Shown: positions 39,001 to 47,716 of the stretch, one piece after another
How positions within the stretch are numbered: the stretch's first letter is position 1
How the letters are laid out: every line of letters starts with the position of its first letter
NCBI GenBank assembly: GCA_903906315.1
Contig: CAIVJW010000273.1
Span: 1 to 50,281, forward strand
DNA length: 50,281 bases
Reading direction: 5' to 3'
Origin: an uncultured delta proteobacterium
GTDB taxonomy: Bacteria; Myxococcota_A; Polyangia; Polyangiales; Polyangiaceae
Notes under the pieces: model-generated
Told to the model about the DNA's origin: nothing
The model's database searches: none
Seen by the model: only the letters and a program-made list of their open reading frames with translations
Program-made: the position numbers and the translations under genes

Positions 39001-40212
39001 GGCGACAAAAAGGCGGAGCCCCTGCTCGTGAAGCTCCTCGCGTCCCCGTCGCCCGAGGTGCGCGCGATCGCCGCGGTCGGGCTCGGGATCACGAAGAACA
39101 AGCTGCACCTGCCGGCGCTCGTGACGCTGGCTCGATCGCCGGAGGCCGGATCGACCGCGCGCGCGGCGGCCGTCTACGCGCTCGGCGAGCTCGGGGCCGC
39201 GACCGAGGGGCCGCTCTTCGTCGCGATCGCGGACAGCGCGGATCCACTGCTGCGCGAGGCAGCGCTCCTGGCGATGGCGCGCCTCGCGACCCGCGACGAA
39301 GGGCCCCGGGCATCGACGCTCGCCAGGCCCGTCGCCGACGCGCTCGCGGCCTCGGTGTTCGCCATCGATCCGGGCCTGCGAGAGGTCGCCGTGCGCGCCG
39401 CGACCGCGGCCGTGACGCGGAGCTACGCGCACGCGGGCGCCGTCTTGCCGGTGCCGGACGGGCCGCTCTCGGTCCGCGACTTGCTTCGATCCCTCGGCCC
39501 CGACGCGCCGGCCGCAGGCGACCGCGCAGCCGCGCTCATCGCGATCGGCCCCGCCCTCGAGCGCGCGGCCGTCGCCGCCCTCGCGACCTCGCCGGAGCGC
39601 GCGAGCGTGGTCGCCGACGCGCTGCTCTCGCGCGGCGACGAGCTCGGGCTCGCGCCGTTCACGAGCGCCGACGCGAAGCTCGACGCGAAGCTCGCGGCGG
39701 ACGCGCGCGCGGCGATCGAGGCGATCGTCGCGGCGACGGTCCCGGGGTTCGTCGCGCTCGGGCGGCACCCCGCGATCGACGTGCGGCAGCGCGCGGTCGA
39801 GCTGTGCGCGCGCCGGCCCGAGGCCGAGGCGCAGGCGGCGGTCGTCGACGCGCTCGGCGACCCGGACGAGACCGTGCGGCGCGCGGCGCTCGCGGCGCTC
39901 GGGCGCGTGAAGCACCCGCCGACGATCGCCGCGGTGGCGGCGCTGGTGCGGCAATCGGCGAGCTGGCCGCTGCGCGTCCGCGCCGCCGAAGCGCTCGGCC
40001 GGCTCGGCGCAGGCGGCCCGCCGGCGGGCATGATCGAGGCCCTCGCGGAGGCCGCGCGCGGCGATGCGTTCGCGCTGGTGCGCGAGGCCGCGGCACGCGC
40101 GATCGCAGCCCTCGATCCCAAGGGCGCAGAGGCCCTCCTGCGCGAGCTGGCCGCGAACGACCCCGAGCCGCGCGTGCGCAGCGTGGCGACGGAGCTGATC
40201 CAGGGGCGCTAG
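36037..40212 (+). CDS. Large exported TPR and HEAT-repeat protein
   Basis: 1391 residues. A signal-peptide-like N-terminus (IVLAGLIALLCPAAQAL) and a Pro/Lys-rich linker precede a TPR solenoid (~85-850; for example LYRQDGRPEDAIRAYDGAIAERP, DMYRRRQDVPHAIAEYRQAI), then HEAT-like repeats (~870-1391; for example VRAIAAVGLGITKNKLHLPALVTLA, DETVRRAALAALGRV). Both are protein-interaction scaffolds; no catalytic motif is visible. GTG start; location outside the cytoplasm is inferred from the signal. It is immediately followed by the kinase remnant in the same frame. Confidence 0.85.
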   Translation: MRPIVLAGLIALLCPAAQALAPLDARADFDPTGRGRKPKPATPPAPARPRPAGAADPKGPAKPATPATPKKPGGEEGDARGGANLEARIARYTGLLLSQPAEPFLLQKLSDLHRERDGNLKKLCADFELRAAAPGPEAWAARVALAGLYRQDGRPEDAIRAYDGAIAERPAEAGPILAMAQLRSDRGDKAGARASYERALPLLKAPVDVERTRRALVTICIDLKDFEAAKQQHEALVKASPGNLFVKAELGRELISRGEAERAEAEFRELVKASSGDNRALAPALRDLGACLAKEHKTAEALTVLKRALAVAGGAAGVRAEIMIIITDAFRAEGRLPELVALLEAERAGDFQRLATMGGLYEETGEVDKAIATYRKALAAEGKHVDTRLRLVHLLQTAGDLDAAIKEYEALIQAAPGNPDYVFELCETLLQRGDRPKALKLLSELEARSREDEVLAAVADFYERVEEKDKALKVLQRLAGSGGGDPSHLVDLGDRYYQAGDKKKALETWARIRAAVPNRARAAAALGEVYLDHDMPAEAIAALREAAQLEPATARFKKALASALERTATSIAAPQIRYAEARAIWEELLAGAAGDKLLAREARAHIVSLWGLGRELANRVAPLAARFAIAPPDLEAGRLLAEVQRKLHRLPEAEATLRRIVSIAPGDEESLLALERVLVQEQNLAGAIDVLAKLTEVDPKRAREFYQRMAQNAAELYRDDDAIKYAARAVELSPEDASGHEKLGDMYRRRQDVPHAIAEYRQAIAKNDRLFAVYFDLAELLLSTGQVEEADKLFRRVVRASSDEELVARAARMSMQLNLGRGALETLERELLPVAVGNPQKTVYRRLLVELYGAMTFPLVQKVRAASARGGGPKEAAAAARAELARIGARAVKPLLDALADDKEAQQKVAIEVLAYVENKSAGPALYNFATGQADKSLRARAMIACGALRDAALLPRFEQLLAPKDPAGALLPSDTIAVAAAWGVARMGDKKAEPLLVKLLASPSPEVRAIAAVGLGITKNKLHLPALVTLARSPEAGSTARAAAVYALGELGAATEGPLFVAIADSADPLLREAALLAMARLATRDEGPRASTLARPVADALAASVFAIDPGLREVAVRAATAAVTRSYAHAGAVLPVPDGPLSVRDLLRSLGPDAPAAGDRAAALIAIGPALERAAVAALATSPERASVVADALLSRGDELGLAPFTSADAKLDAKLAADARAAIEAIVAATVPGFVALGRHPAIDVRQRAVELCARRPEAEAQAAVVDALGDPDETVRRAALAALGRVKHPPTIAAVAALVRQSASWPLRVRAAEALGRLGAGGPPAGMIEALAEAARGDAFALVREAAARAIAALDPKGAEALLRELAANDPEPRVRSVATELIQGR

Positions 40213-40260
40213 CGCCCTCCAGCCCGACGTCCCCGCGTCGCGGCGCCGGCCGCGCGGAGG

Positions 40261-41031
40261 GTGTTGTACGCGGCGCTTGCTTCGGGCAAGGATGGCCAGC
40301 GCGATGAGCCAGGAACGAAGCCCTTGCGCGAAAGGCGCCCCGACCTGCCGGAGGCGCTGTCACGCGCATTCGATCGCGCCTCCGAGCGCGACCGCGCCGC
40401 GCGCTACCCGATCGTGGCCGATCTCGACGGCGCGCTCACCCCGTGGGCGCCGCCGCGGTCGCAGCCGATGAGCGACCGCATCGAGCGCACCGACGGCGTG
40501 GCGGCGCCCGTCGCCGGGGACCCCCCGCCTCCTTCGCCTACGTACGCGCCCCCGCAGCACCCGGCCGACGGGGCCGCAGCTGACGCGCCTTCGCCGCCCA
40601 GCCACCTGTCGCCGGGGCCGTACAGCGCTCCGGCGAGCATGCAGGCCGCCACGGCGTTCGCGATGCGGCGCATTCGGGCGAAGACGGGCGCGTCGGGCCT
40701 CGCGACGGCCGGCCGCGCGAGGTCGGCAGGCGCGCCCGCGCAACGCGGCTTGAAGGCCGCGGCGGTCGTGCTGCTCGCCATCGCGATCGTCGGAGGCGGC
40801 GTCGGCCTGACCGTGCTGGTGAAGGACGGAGCGAAGCGCTCGCCGGCGACGGCCGCCCCGATCGCGGCGCCGACCGCCGCGGCGATGACCTCCGCGAGCA
40901 CTGCGCGCGCCGTGGGCGCAGACGCCTCGACGGACGCGCCGGTCGCGAGCGCGTCCCCGACGGCGTCGGCCCGCGCCGCGCCCGCCGCCGCGGCCGCGAC
41001 GAGCGACCTCGGCGCCGTCGACGCGCGCTGA
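40261..41031 (+). pseudogene. Remnant of a Ser/Thr protein kinase (C-terminal part)
   Basis: The frame begins with VLYAALASGKDG and RERRPDLPEALSRAFDRASERDRAARYPIVADLDGAL, which matches the last helices of bacterial Hanks-type kinase domains (ALxxDPxxRYPsaxxL...). A Pro-rich juxtamembrane stretch, one membrane helix (~166-187, AAAVVLLAIAIVGGGVGLTVLV) and a short Ala/Thr-rich tail follow. The ATP-binding lobe and catalytic loop are missing, since the upstream DNA is the TPR-HEAT gene. So the kinase is truncated and probably dead; a short membrane protein from an internal ATG at 40468 could still be made. Confidence 0.6.
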
Positions 41032-41088
41032 CCCGCGGCGCCCCCCCCACGAAGAACCCGGCAGCCGGGCTCATCCGCCCGGGGCCGA

Positions 41089-42375
41089 TCAGTGGCTCGA
41101 GGCCGCCGCCCGGCGCTTGCGGTTCAGCACCTCGGGCGACTCGGCCACGGCCATGCCGACGAGACGCGCGCCCTCGAGGAAGTGCTTGAGGCCGATGCGG
41201 ATCAGCTCCGCGTTCGCCTCGCCGACGTCGGGATAACCGCGCCCCTCGGCGTCGGGCTGCACCTTGCCCCAGTTCGCGAAGAGCTTGCCCCACTCGCTCG
41301 CGAGCGCGGTCTGGATGTGCTGCTGCCCCTTGAACGGGTACCAGAACATGTCGTGGTACGCGACGCTGGCCACGTAGGCCCAGGGCGCGAGCCACGTCTT
41401 GAGCGACCACTCGATCGGCTTCTTCAGCGGGCCCCAGTAGATGCGGTGCTGGTTCTTCGAGGCGAACGTCATGTTCTTGAACGGGCCCTCGAAGTTCCAG
41501 TTCATGCTCCCGGCCTCGACGTCGCCGACGATCTCGATGTCGCGCACGTCGCCACAGCCGAGGCCGAGGTCGTGCGCGAGGCGGACGAACTTGCAGTCGC
41601 GCAGCGGGTCCATGCCCATGAGCTTCGCCGCGACGGCGTCGATGGCGACCTGATCGGACGAGGCGAGCAGCACGTTCTTCACGTGCGGGATCATGCAGCG
41701 CGGCCCGGGGCCGTCGCCCGCGAAGGTGCCATCCATCACGGCGAAGATGCCGCGGTGGATCTTCTTCTGGATCATCAGGAGGTCGACGAGCGTCTCGTGG
41801 ATGACCGGGTGGGTCCAGTGACGGTGCTCGTTCAGCAGGCCGCCGAAGGCGTTCTTCATCGCGCCCGTCGTGGTCGTGAAGATGTGCGTCTTCACGGTCG
41901 GCAGGTGGATGATGTTCTCGCCGATGAAGCGCTTCGGGATGCTGAAGCCCTTCGGGTAGACCTCGTTCAGGCAGAGAAACTTCTTGGTGAGGTCGCCGAC
42001 GGCCTCGCCGACCGGGATCCACGGCTCGCCCTCGTAGAGGTGAACGTTGCGGAGGCCGTGCGCCTGAACGACGTCGATCTGCTTATTTTCCCGCTCGCCG
42101 AGGTGCGCGTCGATGACGACGGTGCGGTTGTGGCAGGCGTGGATCAGGTCCTTGTCGTAGCCGTCCGCCTTCATGGCGCGGATGACGCCCTCGAGCTGCC
42201 ACGGCGTCGTCGACGAGGCCGGGTAGAAGAAGTGCCAGGAGATGTTGACCTTGAGCGCCGTGTCCGCGCTCTTGTCGATGACCTCCTGGTAGCCGGCCAG
42301 GTTCATCAGCCGGTGGTAGTCCTCGAGGACGGTGGCGGGGCTCGTGCGGAGGATGGCGACCTTGGAGCGCGACAT
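41089..42375 (-). CDS. DUF362 domain-containing protein
   Basis: 428 residues. VAILRTSPATVLEDYHRLMNLAGYQEVI, NISWHFFYPASSTTPWQLEGVI, IIHLPTVKTHIFTTTTGAMKNAFGGLL and LMGMDPLRDCKFVRLAHDLGLG are the hallmarks of the DUF362 family (VKxNxx...PxxKTHxxTxxTGAxKN). The usual ferredoxin-like Cys clusters are absent. The function of the family is unsettled. ATG at 42375 on the minus strand; the next gene diverges 261 bp away. Confidence 0.88.
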   Translation of the reverse strand: MSRSKVAILRTSPATVLEDYHRLMNLAGYQEVIDKSADTALKVNISWHFFYPASSTTPWQLEGVIRAMKADGYDKDLIHACHNRTVVIDAHLGERENKQIDVVQAHGLRNVHLYEGEPWIPVGEAVGDLTKKFLCLNEVYPKGFSIPKRFIGENIIHLPTVKTHIFTTTTGAMKNAFGGLLNEHRHWTHPVIHETLVDLLMIQKKIHRGIFAVMDGTFAGDGPGPRCMIPHVKNVLLASSDQVAIDAVAAKLMGMDPLRDCKFVRLAHDLGLGCGDVRDIEIVGDVEAGSMNWNFEGPFKNMTFASKNQHRIYWGPLKKPIEWSLKTWLAPWAYVASVAYHDMFWYPFKGQQHIQTALASEWGKLFANWGKVQPDAEGRGYPDVGEANAELIRIGLKHFLEGARLVGMAVAESPEVLNRKRRAAASSH

Positions 42376-42456
42376 GCGGGGGACCCTAGCATTTGCCGCG
42401 CGGCGTCGAGAAGGAAGGTCGGGGGAGCGAGCGTGCAGAACGCGCAGCGCTTGCGT

Positions 42457-42513
42457 GCCGGCGCGGGCCGGCGCGGCTCGCGAGCCGGCAGGGAGGCCGG
42501 CCGTTTCGCCGGC
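42457..42513. repeat. Cluster of five GCCGGC palindromes
   Basis: GCCGGC occurs at 42457, 42467, 42484, 42496 and 42508 in the divergent gap between the DUF362 gene and the lipoprotein gene. Such a dense array can fold into alternative hairpins or be a regulator's target. In very GC-rich DNA it may also be compositional. Confidence 0.4.
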
Positions 42514-42636
42514 TGCGCGGGGATTCTCGGGACGCCTCGGGTCTGCTACCACGAGGGCCGTGCGAACCGCGCGCCGCTCCCTCCGCTGCCTCGTCGGGGC
42601 CTCCGCGCCCCTGCCGGCCAGCCCGCCGGTCGGCCG

Positions 42637-43188
42637 GTGCTGAGGCGCGCCTTCGAGTGCGTGGCGGCGGTGATCGCGCTCGGCGCGGGGCTCGGCTGCA
42701 GCAACCTCGACCGCTTCACGACGGGCGCGGGTGAGGCGTACTGCGGCGCGGTCATCATCGGCGCGCCGTTCCGCGCGGGGCTGAGCCCGCGCGTGCAGAT
42801 GCGACTGACGCTCGACGCGGGCGCGATCGACGGACCGTCGGCGCCAGGGACGATCTCGACGTTCGAGGCCGCCGACGTGGGCCAGCCCGAGGAGCGGACC
42901 TTCGCGGAGTCGCCGCTCCGCCCCATCCCGGCGCTCGCCCACGACGCGCTCTCGCACCTCGATTTCGGCGATGGGCGGGAGCGCAGCGCGATCTTCGCCG
43001 TGTCGCCCGCCGACGAGGCCGCCGAGGCGATGCTCGCCGTGGTCTCGCTGCGCACGGACGACACCGTGGAGGTGCGCATCTTGCGCGCCGGCCTGGCGCC
43101 GAGCGCGACCGCGCCGACGCCCGCGACGCGCCGCCAGGTCTTCGGGCTGTTCTCGCTGACGCGGCAGCCCAACCGCTGCGGGTTCTGA
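42637..43188 (+). CDS. Small lipoprotein-like protein
   Basis: 183 residues. Signal-peptide-like N-terminus ending at GLGC (Cys21; imperfect lipobox) followed by SNLDRFTTGAGEAYCG and a beta-rich body (GTISTFEAADVG, HLDFGDGRERSAIFAVSP) with a second and third Cys. No family recognised. GTG start chosen because it yields the signal sequence. Its stop is 7 bp before tsaD, so both are likely in one transcript. Confidence 0.7.
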   Translation: MLRRAFECVAAVIALGAGLGCSNLDRFTTGAGEAYCGAVIIGAPFRAGLSPRVQMRLTLDAGAIDGPSAPGTISTFEAADVGQPEERTFAESPLRPIPALAHDALSHLDFGDGRERSAIFAVSPADEAAEAMLAVVSLRTDDTVEVRILRAGLAPSATAPTPATRRQVFGLFSLTRQPNRCGF

Positions 43189-43195
43189 TCGGGCC

Positions 43196-44263
43196 ATGCG
43201 CGTCCTCGGCATCGAGAGCTCCTGCGACGAGACGGCCGCGGCCGTCGTCACGGAGCAGGGCGACGTGCTCTCCGACGTCGTTCGCAGCCAGGTCGAGGCG
43301 CACGCGCCCTACGGCGGCGTGGTGCCGGAGATCGCCTCGCGCGACCACGCGCGCGCGATCGTGCCGGTCGTGCGCGAGGCCCTGGAGCGGGCGGGCCTCG
43401 CGATCGCCGACGTCGACGGCATCGCCGTCACGGCGCGGCCGGGGCTCGCCGGCGCGCTGCTCGTCGGCCTCCAGGCCGCAAAGGGGATCGCGTGGGGCGC
43501 CGACAAGCCGTTCGTCGGGGTCGACCACCTCGTCGGTCACCTGCTCGCGGTGCGGCTGCGCCGGCCGGACGCGCAGGGCGTCGTGCGCGTGCCGGACTAC
43601 CCGTTCGTGGCGCTGCTCGCGTCGGGCGGACACACCGCGATCTACCGCGTGGACGGGCCGGATCTCACGCAGATCCAGGAGCTCGGCGCGACGCGCGACG
43701 ACGCCGCGGGCGAGGCGTTCGACAAGGTCGCGAAGCTGCTCGGGCTCGGCTACCCCGGCGGGCCCGCGGTCGACCGGCTCGCGGCCGAGGGCGACGCCTC
43801 GCGCGCGCGCGGCGCGCTGCCGAAGCCGATGGCCCGACGCGACTCGCTCGAGTTCAGCTTCTCGGGGCTGAAGAGCGCGCTCGCGCGGAGCGTCGCGGCG
43901 CGCGAGACGCCGCCGACGGGCGCCGAGATCGCCGACCTGTGCGCCGCGTTCCAGGGCACCGTCGTGGAGGCGCTCGTTTCGAAGACGGTGCGCGCCGCGC
44001 GACAGGAAGGCCTCGATCGGGTCGTCGTCGCGGGCGGCGTGGCGGCCAACCGCGGCCTGCGCGCGCGCATGGCCGAGGAGTGCGCGCGACGCGAGATCGA
44101 GCTCTACGTGCCTCCGTTCTCGAGCTGCACCGACAACGCCGCGATGATCGCGTACGCGGGCGCGCTGCGGCTGGCGGCGGGCGAGCGCGACGGCCTCGAC
44201 CTCGCGCCGTCGACGAAGACGGCGCTCGCTCGCGTCACGCGCAAGGGCGGCGGCCGCCGCTGA
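43196..44263 (+). CDS. tsaD: tRNA N6-adenosine threonylcarbamoyltransferase TsaD
   Basis: 355 residues. GIESSCDETAAAVV, EIASRDHA, the iron-binding pair H111-x3-H115 (HLVGHL), ALLASGGHT, EAFDKVAKLLGLGYPGGP, FSFSGLKSA, VVAGGVAANRGLR and CTDNAAMIAYAG are all in order. It transfers the threonylcarbamoyl group to A37 of tRNAs that read ANN codons, with TsaB and TsaE. An essential, single-copy core gene. ATG start, 7 bp after the lipoprotein gene. Confidence 0.98.
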   Translation: MRVLGIESSCDETAAAVVTEQGDVLSDVVRSQVEAHAPYGGVVPEIASRDHARAIVPVVREALERAGLAIADVDGIAVTARPGLAGALLVGLQAAKGIAWGADKPFVGVDHLVGHLLAVRLRRPDAQGVVRVPDYPFVALLASGGHTAIYRVDGPDLTQIQELGATRDDAAGEAFDKVAKLLGLGYPGGPAVDRLAAEGDASRARGALPKPMARRDSLEFSFSGLKSALARSVAARETPPTGAEIADLCAAFQGTVVEALVSKTVRAARQEGLDRVVVAGGVAANRGLRARMAEECARREIELYVPPFSSCTDNAAMIAYAGALRLAAGERDGLDLAPSTKTALARVTRKGGGRR

Positions 44264-44316
44264 GGGGCGAGGGGCAGGCGTCGCTCGTCGGGAGCGAACG
44301 ACGCCCGCGACCCACG

Positions 44317-44823
44317 TCAGGAGGCGCCGGTCACCTTGCCCGTCGACGCGGTGGTGGACGACGACGCGAGGGCGGCGTCGACCTTGTCGATGGCGACCTG
44401 CACGGCGCCCTTCACCGCGGCGCTCGGGGCGGCCCCTGGATGCGGAGAGCCGGGCCCGTGGACGCGCAGCTTGCCCTTCGGCCTCGCCTTCGCGCGCTTG
44501 CCCCGCGCCGCCGACAGGTCCTGCGCCTTCGAGGCGCGGGCGATGTCCTCGCTCAGCTGCGAGAGCTTCGTCGCGTCGTCGCCGTTCGCCTTCGCGGCGG
44601 CGTCCTTCAGCCCGGACGCGACCGCTCCCGCGACCTCGCCGAACTTCGCTGGATCCTTCTGGGACAGATCGCCGAGCTTGCTCAGGAGCTCGGCGGGCTG
44701 GGAGATGGTCGCCCCGCGCTCGGCGCTGCGGTCCCGCGCGGCCGCCGCTTCCGTTGCGGGTGCGGTCCTCCCGACGCCCATCGAGCCCGCAACGGATTCG
44801 AGTCCTACCGAACCAACCTTCAT
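44317..44823 (-). CDS. Low-complexity hypothetical protein
   Basis: 168 residues, rich in Ala, Lys, Ser and Gly. A helical central part (AELLSKLGDLSQKDPAKFGEVAGAVASGLKDAAAKA, ATKLSQLSEDIARASKAQDLSAARGKRAKARPKG) and a C-terminal AVKGAVQVAIDKVDAAL helix. No family recognised. The ATG at 44823 has a strong AGGAG eight bases upstream, which supports real expression. It lies between tsaD and the divergent M1 peptidase gene. Confidence 0.7.
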   Translation of the reverse strand: MKVGSVGLESVAGSMGVGRTAPATEAAAARDRSAERGATISQPAELLSKLGDLSQKDPAKFGEVAGAVASGLKDAAAKANGDDATKLSQLSEDIARASKAQDLSAARGKRAKARPKGKLRVHGPGSPHPGAAPSAAVKGAVQVAIDKVDAALASSSTTASTGKVTGAS

Positions 44824-44947
44824 CGTGTGCTCCTCGCTCGCCGTTCCCCCCCCAACTCGACAGTGGACGGGCTGCGAAACCATGGCTTGAGCCGCAATCA
44901 GTCCATGGCGCCTTCTGCCCCGCTCCCCGCGGGGGTAAGAGGCCCGC

Positions 44948-47716
44948 GTGCTGCCCTCGAAGCTCTCCGCGTGCGCCCTCGCGGTCGCCGGCCTCGCCGC
45001 CTCCGCTTGCACCCCCGACCACGCGCCCCCGCCGCGGCTGCCCCCGCCGGTCGTGGCGCCTCCCCCTCCGGCTCCCCTGCCGGCCGAGGCGCCGCCTCTT
45101 GGGCGGCTGTCGGCGGGAGTGCGACCGCTGCACTACAGCCTGGTCCTCCAGGTCGCACCGGAGGAGGCGCGCTTCTCCGGCACGGTGGAGATCCAGCTCG
45201 AGCTGGATCGCCCGCGCGACGTGATCTGGCTGCACGGCCGCGGCCTCCAGGGCAAGCAGGCCGTCGTGCGGACCGCGGACGGCGCGACGGTGCCGGCGCG
45301 CTACGAGCAAGTCGATCCGAGCGGCGTCGCGGCGCTTCGACTGGCGCGCCCCGTCGGCCCCGGGCGCGTACACGCGCGCATCGTCTACGACGGGATGTTC
45401 GGGACGCACGGCGACGGCCTCTCGCGCGTCGTGCAGGGCGGCAAGGCGTACGCGTTCTCGCAGCACGAGGCGACGTTCGCGCGCGACACGTTCCCGTGCT
45501 TCGACGAGCCGACGTTCAAGACGCCGTTTGCGGTGACGCTCTTCGTGCCGCCCGGCAACGAGGCGATCGCGAACTCGCGCGTCCTCGAGCGGTCGATCGC
45601 CGGCAACGGCCTCGAGCGCGTCACGTTCGCCGAGACGCCGCCCCTGCCGACGTACCTCGTCGCGATCGGCGTCGGACCGCTCGACGTGATCGAGGCGGCT
45701 CCCCTGCCCCCGAACGCCGTCCGCAAGCGGCCGCTCCCGCTGCGCGGGGTGACGGCCAGCGGGCGCGGCGCGGAGATCACGTGGGCCCTCGCGCGCACCG
45801 GCGAGATCCTCGACGCACTCGAGCGCTACTTCGGCACCGAGTACCCCTACGACAAGCTCGATCTGGTCGCCGTCCCCGACAAGGAGGGCGCGATGGAGAA
45901 CCCGGGCGCGGTCACGTTCCGCGAGTGGCTGCTCCTGGTCGACGGCAAGACCGCGTCGTTCGAGCAGAAGCGCGCCTTCGACGCCGTGATGGCGCACGAG
46001 CTCGCGCACCAGTGGTTCGGCAACCTCGTGACGATGCCGTGGTGGGACGACCTCTGGCTGAACGAGGCGTTCGCGACCTGGATGGGCCGGTCGATCGTGC
46101 GGCAGCTCTACCCCTCGGATCGCGCCGAGATCGTCGAGATCGAGCGCGTGCACGACGCGATGGGGGTCGACTCGCTCACCAGCGCGCGGCAGATCCGCCA
46201 GCCGGTCCAGTCGCCCGACGACATCGCCAACGCCTTCGACTCCATCACCTACGTGAAGGGCGGCGGCGTCCTGTCGATGTTCGAGCGGTGGATCGGCCCC
46301 GAGGTCTTCCAGCGCGGCCTGCGCGCGTACCTCGACCAGCACAAGCACGGCTCCGCGACGGCCGAGGACCTGCTGATCGCGCTCTCGGCCGCCGCGCAGA
46401 AGGACGTCGCCACGCCGTTTCGCACGTTCCTGCAGCAGCCGGGCGTGCCCTTCGTCGAGGCCGCGCCGGCGTGCGAGGGCGGCAAGCCCGCGCTCGCGCT
46501 CAAGCAGTCGCGCTACTTCCCCGTCGGATCGACGGGCGACCCCAAGCAGACGTGGCACATCCCGGTCTGCGTTCGGTACCCGGTCGGCAAGGAGGTGAAG
46601 GAGGCGTGCACGCTCCTCACGCAGCCGACGGGATCGGTCGCGCTCGAGGGCGGCAGCTGCGACGGCTGGGTGATGCCGAACGCCGACGCCGCGGGCTACT
46701 ACCGCTGGTCGCTGCCTTCGGCGGACCTGACGAAGCTCGTGAAGGCGGGCTACCCGCGGCTCTCGGAGCGCGAGCGGCTGAGCCTCGGCGACAGCGTGCG
46801 CGCGGGGCTCGCGCGCGGCACGACGCCCCCGGCCGAGGCGCTCGGCGCGATGGAGCGGCTGGCGCGCGACCCGAGCCCGTCCGTCGCCTCGGCGCCGCTG
46901 GGCCTCCTCCGGCAAGCGCACGACTGGGCAGACGACGCGGCCATGCGCGCGGCGGTCGCGAGCTACGGCGCGAAGCTCTACCGATCGCGCTACGAGGAGC
47001 TCGGCTTCGGGCCGAAAGCGGACCGCACGGGGCGGGCGGGGACCGAGGCGCCCGAGCGCGCGCTGCTGCGGCGCGACGTGCTCGGCTGGCTCGCGGCCAT
47101 CGCGCGCGACAAGCCGGTGCGCCGGGAGGCCGCGAAGCGCGGGCTCGCGTACGTCGGGCACGGCAAGGACGGCGCGATCCACAGCGAGGCGGTCGACGCG
47201 AGCCTCGCGGGGATCACGCTCGCCGTCGCCGTGCAGGATGGCGACGCGAAGCTCTTCGCCGAGCTCGAGGCCAAGCTCGCGACCGCATCGGACGAGGTGG
47301 TGCGCACGCGCATCCTCGCCGCGCTCGGATCGGTGCGGGACCCGGCGCTCGCGGCGCGGGCGATGGGGCTCGGCCTCGATCCCAAGCTCCAGCACAACGA
47401 GGTCACCCTACCCATCGACGTCGCGCTCTCGGACGTCGCGACGCGCGACGGGGCGTTCCGCTGGCTCGTCGCCAACGTCGACCCGATCATGATGCGCCTC
47501 GGCCCGGCCGACTCGAGCTACCTGCCCTGGCGCGGCGTCGGCTTCTGCGACCGCGAGCACGCGGCCGAGATCGGCGCCGTGTTCGGACCCCGGCTCGGGC
47601 GCATGGAGGGCGGGCCGCGCAACCTCGCGGGCGCCGTGGAGGCCACGATGCTGTGCGCCGCGCGGCGGGAAGCGCAGATGCCGGGGCTGAAGGCGTTCTT
47701 CAAGGCCAAGCGGTGA
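44948..47716 (+). CDS. M1-family metallopeptidase (exported)
   Basis: 922 residues. Lipoprotein-type signal (ASAC, Cys21; weak lipobox) and a Pro-rich linker precede the M1 aminopeptidase fold. Substrate-binding GAMEN is at 314-318, and the zinc site HELAH at 350-354 with E373 (HExxH-x18-E) in WLNEAF. All catalytic residues are intact. The C-terminal ERAP1-like helical domain is present from ~570. It probably trims peptides on the outer face of the cell or in the periplasm. GTG start; the stop TGA overlaps the next gene's GTG (GTGA). Confidence 0.94.
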   Translation: MLPSKLSACALAVAGLAASACTPDHAPPPRLPPPVVAPPPPAPLPAEAPPLGRLSAGVRPLHYSLVLQVAPEEARFSGTVEIQLELDRPRDVIWLHGRGLQGKQAVVRTADGATVPARYEQVDPSGVAALRLARPVGPGRVHARIVYDGMFGTHGDGLSRVVQGGKAYAFSQHEATFARDTFPCFDEPTFKTPFAVTLFVPPGNEAIANSRVLERSIAGNGLERVTFAETPPLPTYLVAIGVGPLDVIEAAPLPPNAVRKRPLPLRGVTASGRGAEITWALARTGEILDALERYFGTEYPYDKLDLVAVPDKEGAMENPGAVTFREWLLLVDGKTASFEQKRAFDAVMAHELAHQWFGNLVTMPWWDDLWLNEAFATWMGRSIVRQLYPSDRAEIVEIERVHDAMGVDSLTSARQIRQPVQSPDDIANAFDSITYVKGGGVLSMFERWIGPEVFQRGLRAYLDQHKHGSATAEDLLIALSAAAQKDVATPFRTFLQQPGVPFVEAAPACEGGKPALALKQSRYFPVGSTGDPKQTWHIPVCVRYPVGKEVKEACTLLTQPTGSVALEGGSCDGWVMPNADAAGYYRWSLPSADLTKLVKAGYPRLSERERLSLGDSVRAGLARGTTPPAEALGAMERLARDPSPSVASAPLGLLRQAHDWADDAAMRAAVASYGAKLYRSRYEELGFGPKADRTGRAGTEAPERALLRRDVLGWLAAIARDKPVRREAAKRGLAYVGHGKDGAIHSEAVDASLAGITLAVAVQDGDAKLFAELEAKLATASDEVVRTRILAALGSVRDPALAARAMGLGLDPKLQHNEVTLPIDVALSDVATRDGAFRWLVANVDPIMMRLGPADSSYLPWRGVGFCDREHAAEIGAVFGPRLGRMEGGPRNLAGAVEATMLCAARREAQMPGLKAFFKAKR

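Noticed and set aside
41050-41088. Possible terminator downstream of the DUF362 gene (minus strand)
   Set aside because: The CCCGGC/GCCGGG pairing leaves a loop too small for the full stem, and the T-rich tail is short and interrupted.
42755-47395. A 1546-codon minus-strand frame across tsaD and the M1 peptidase
   Set aside because: Composition is shadow-like and it lies opposite two well-conserved genes.
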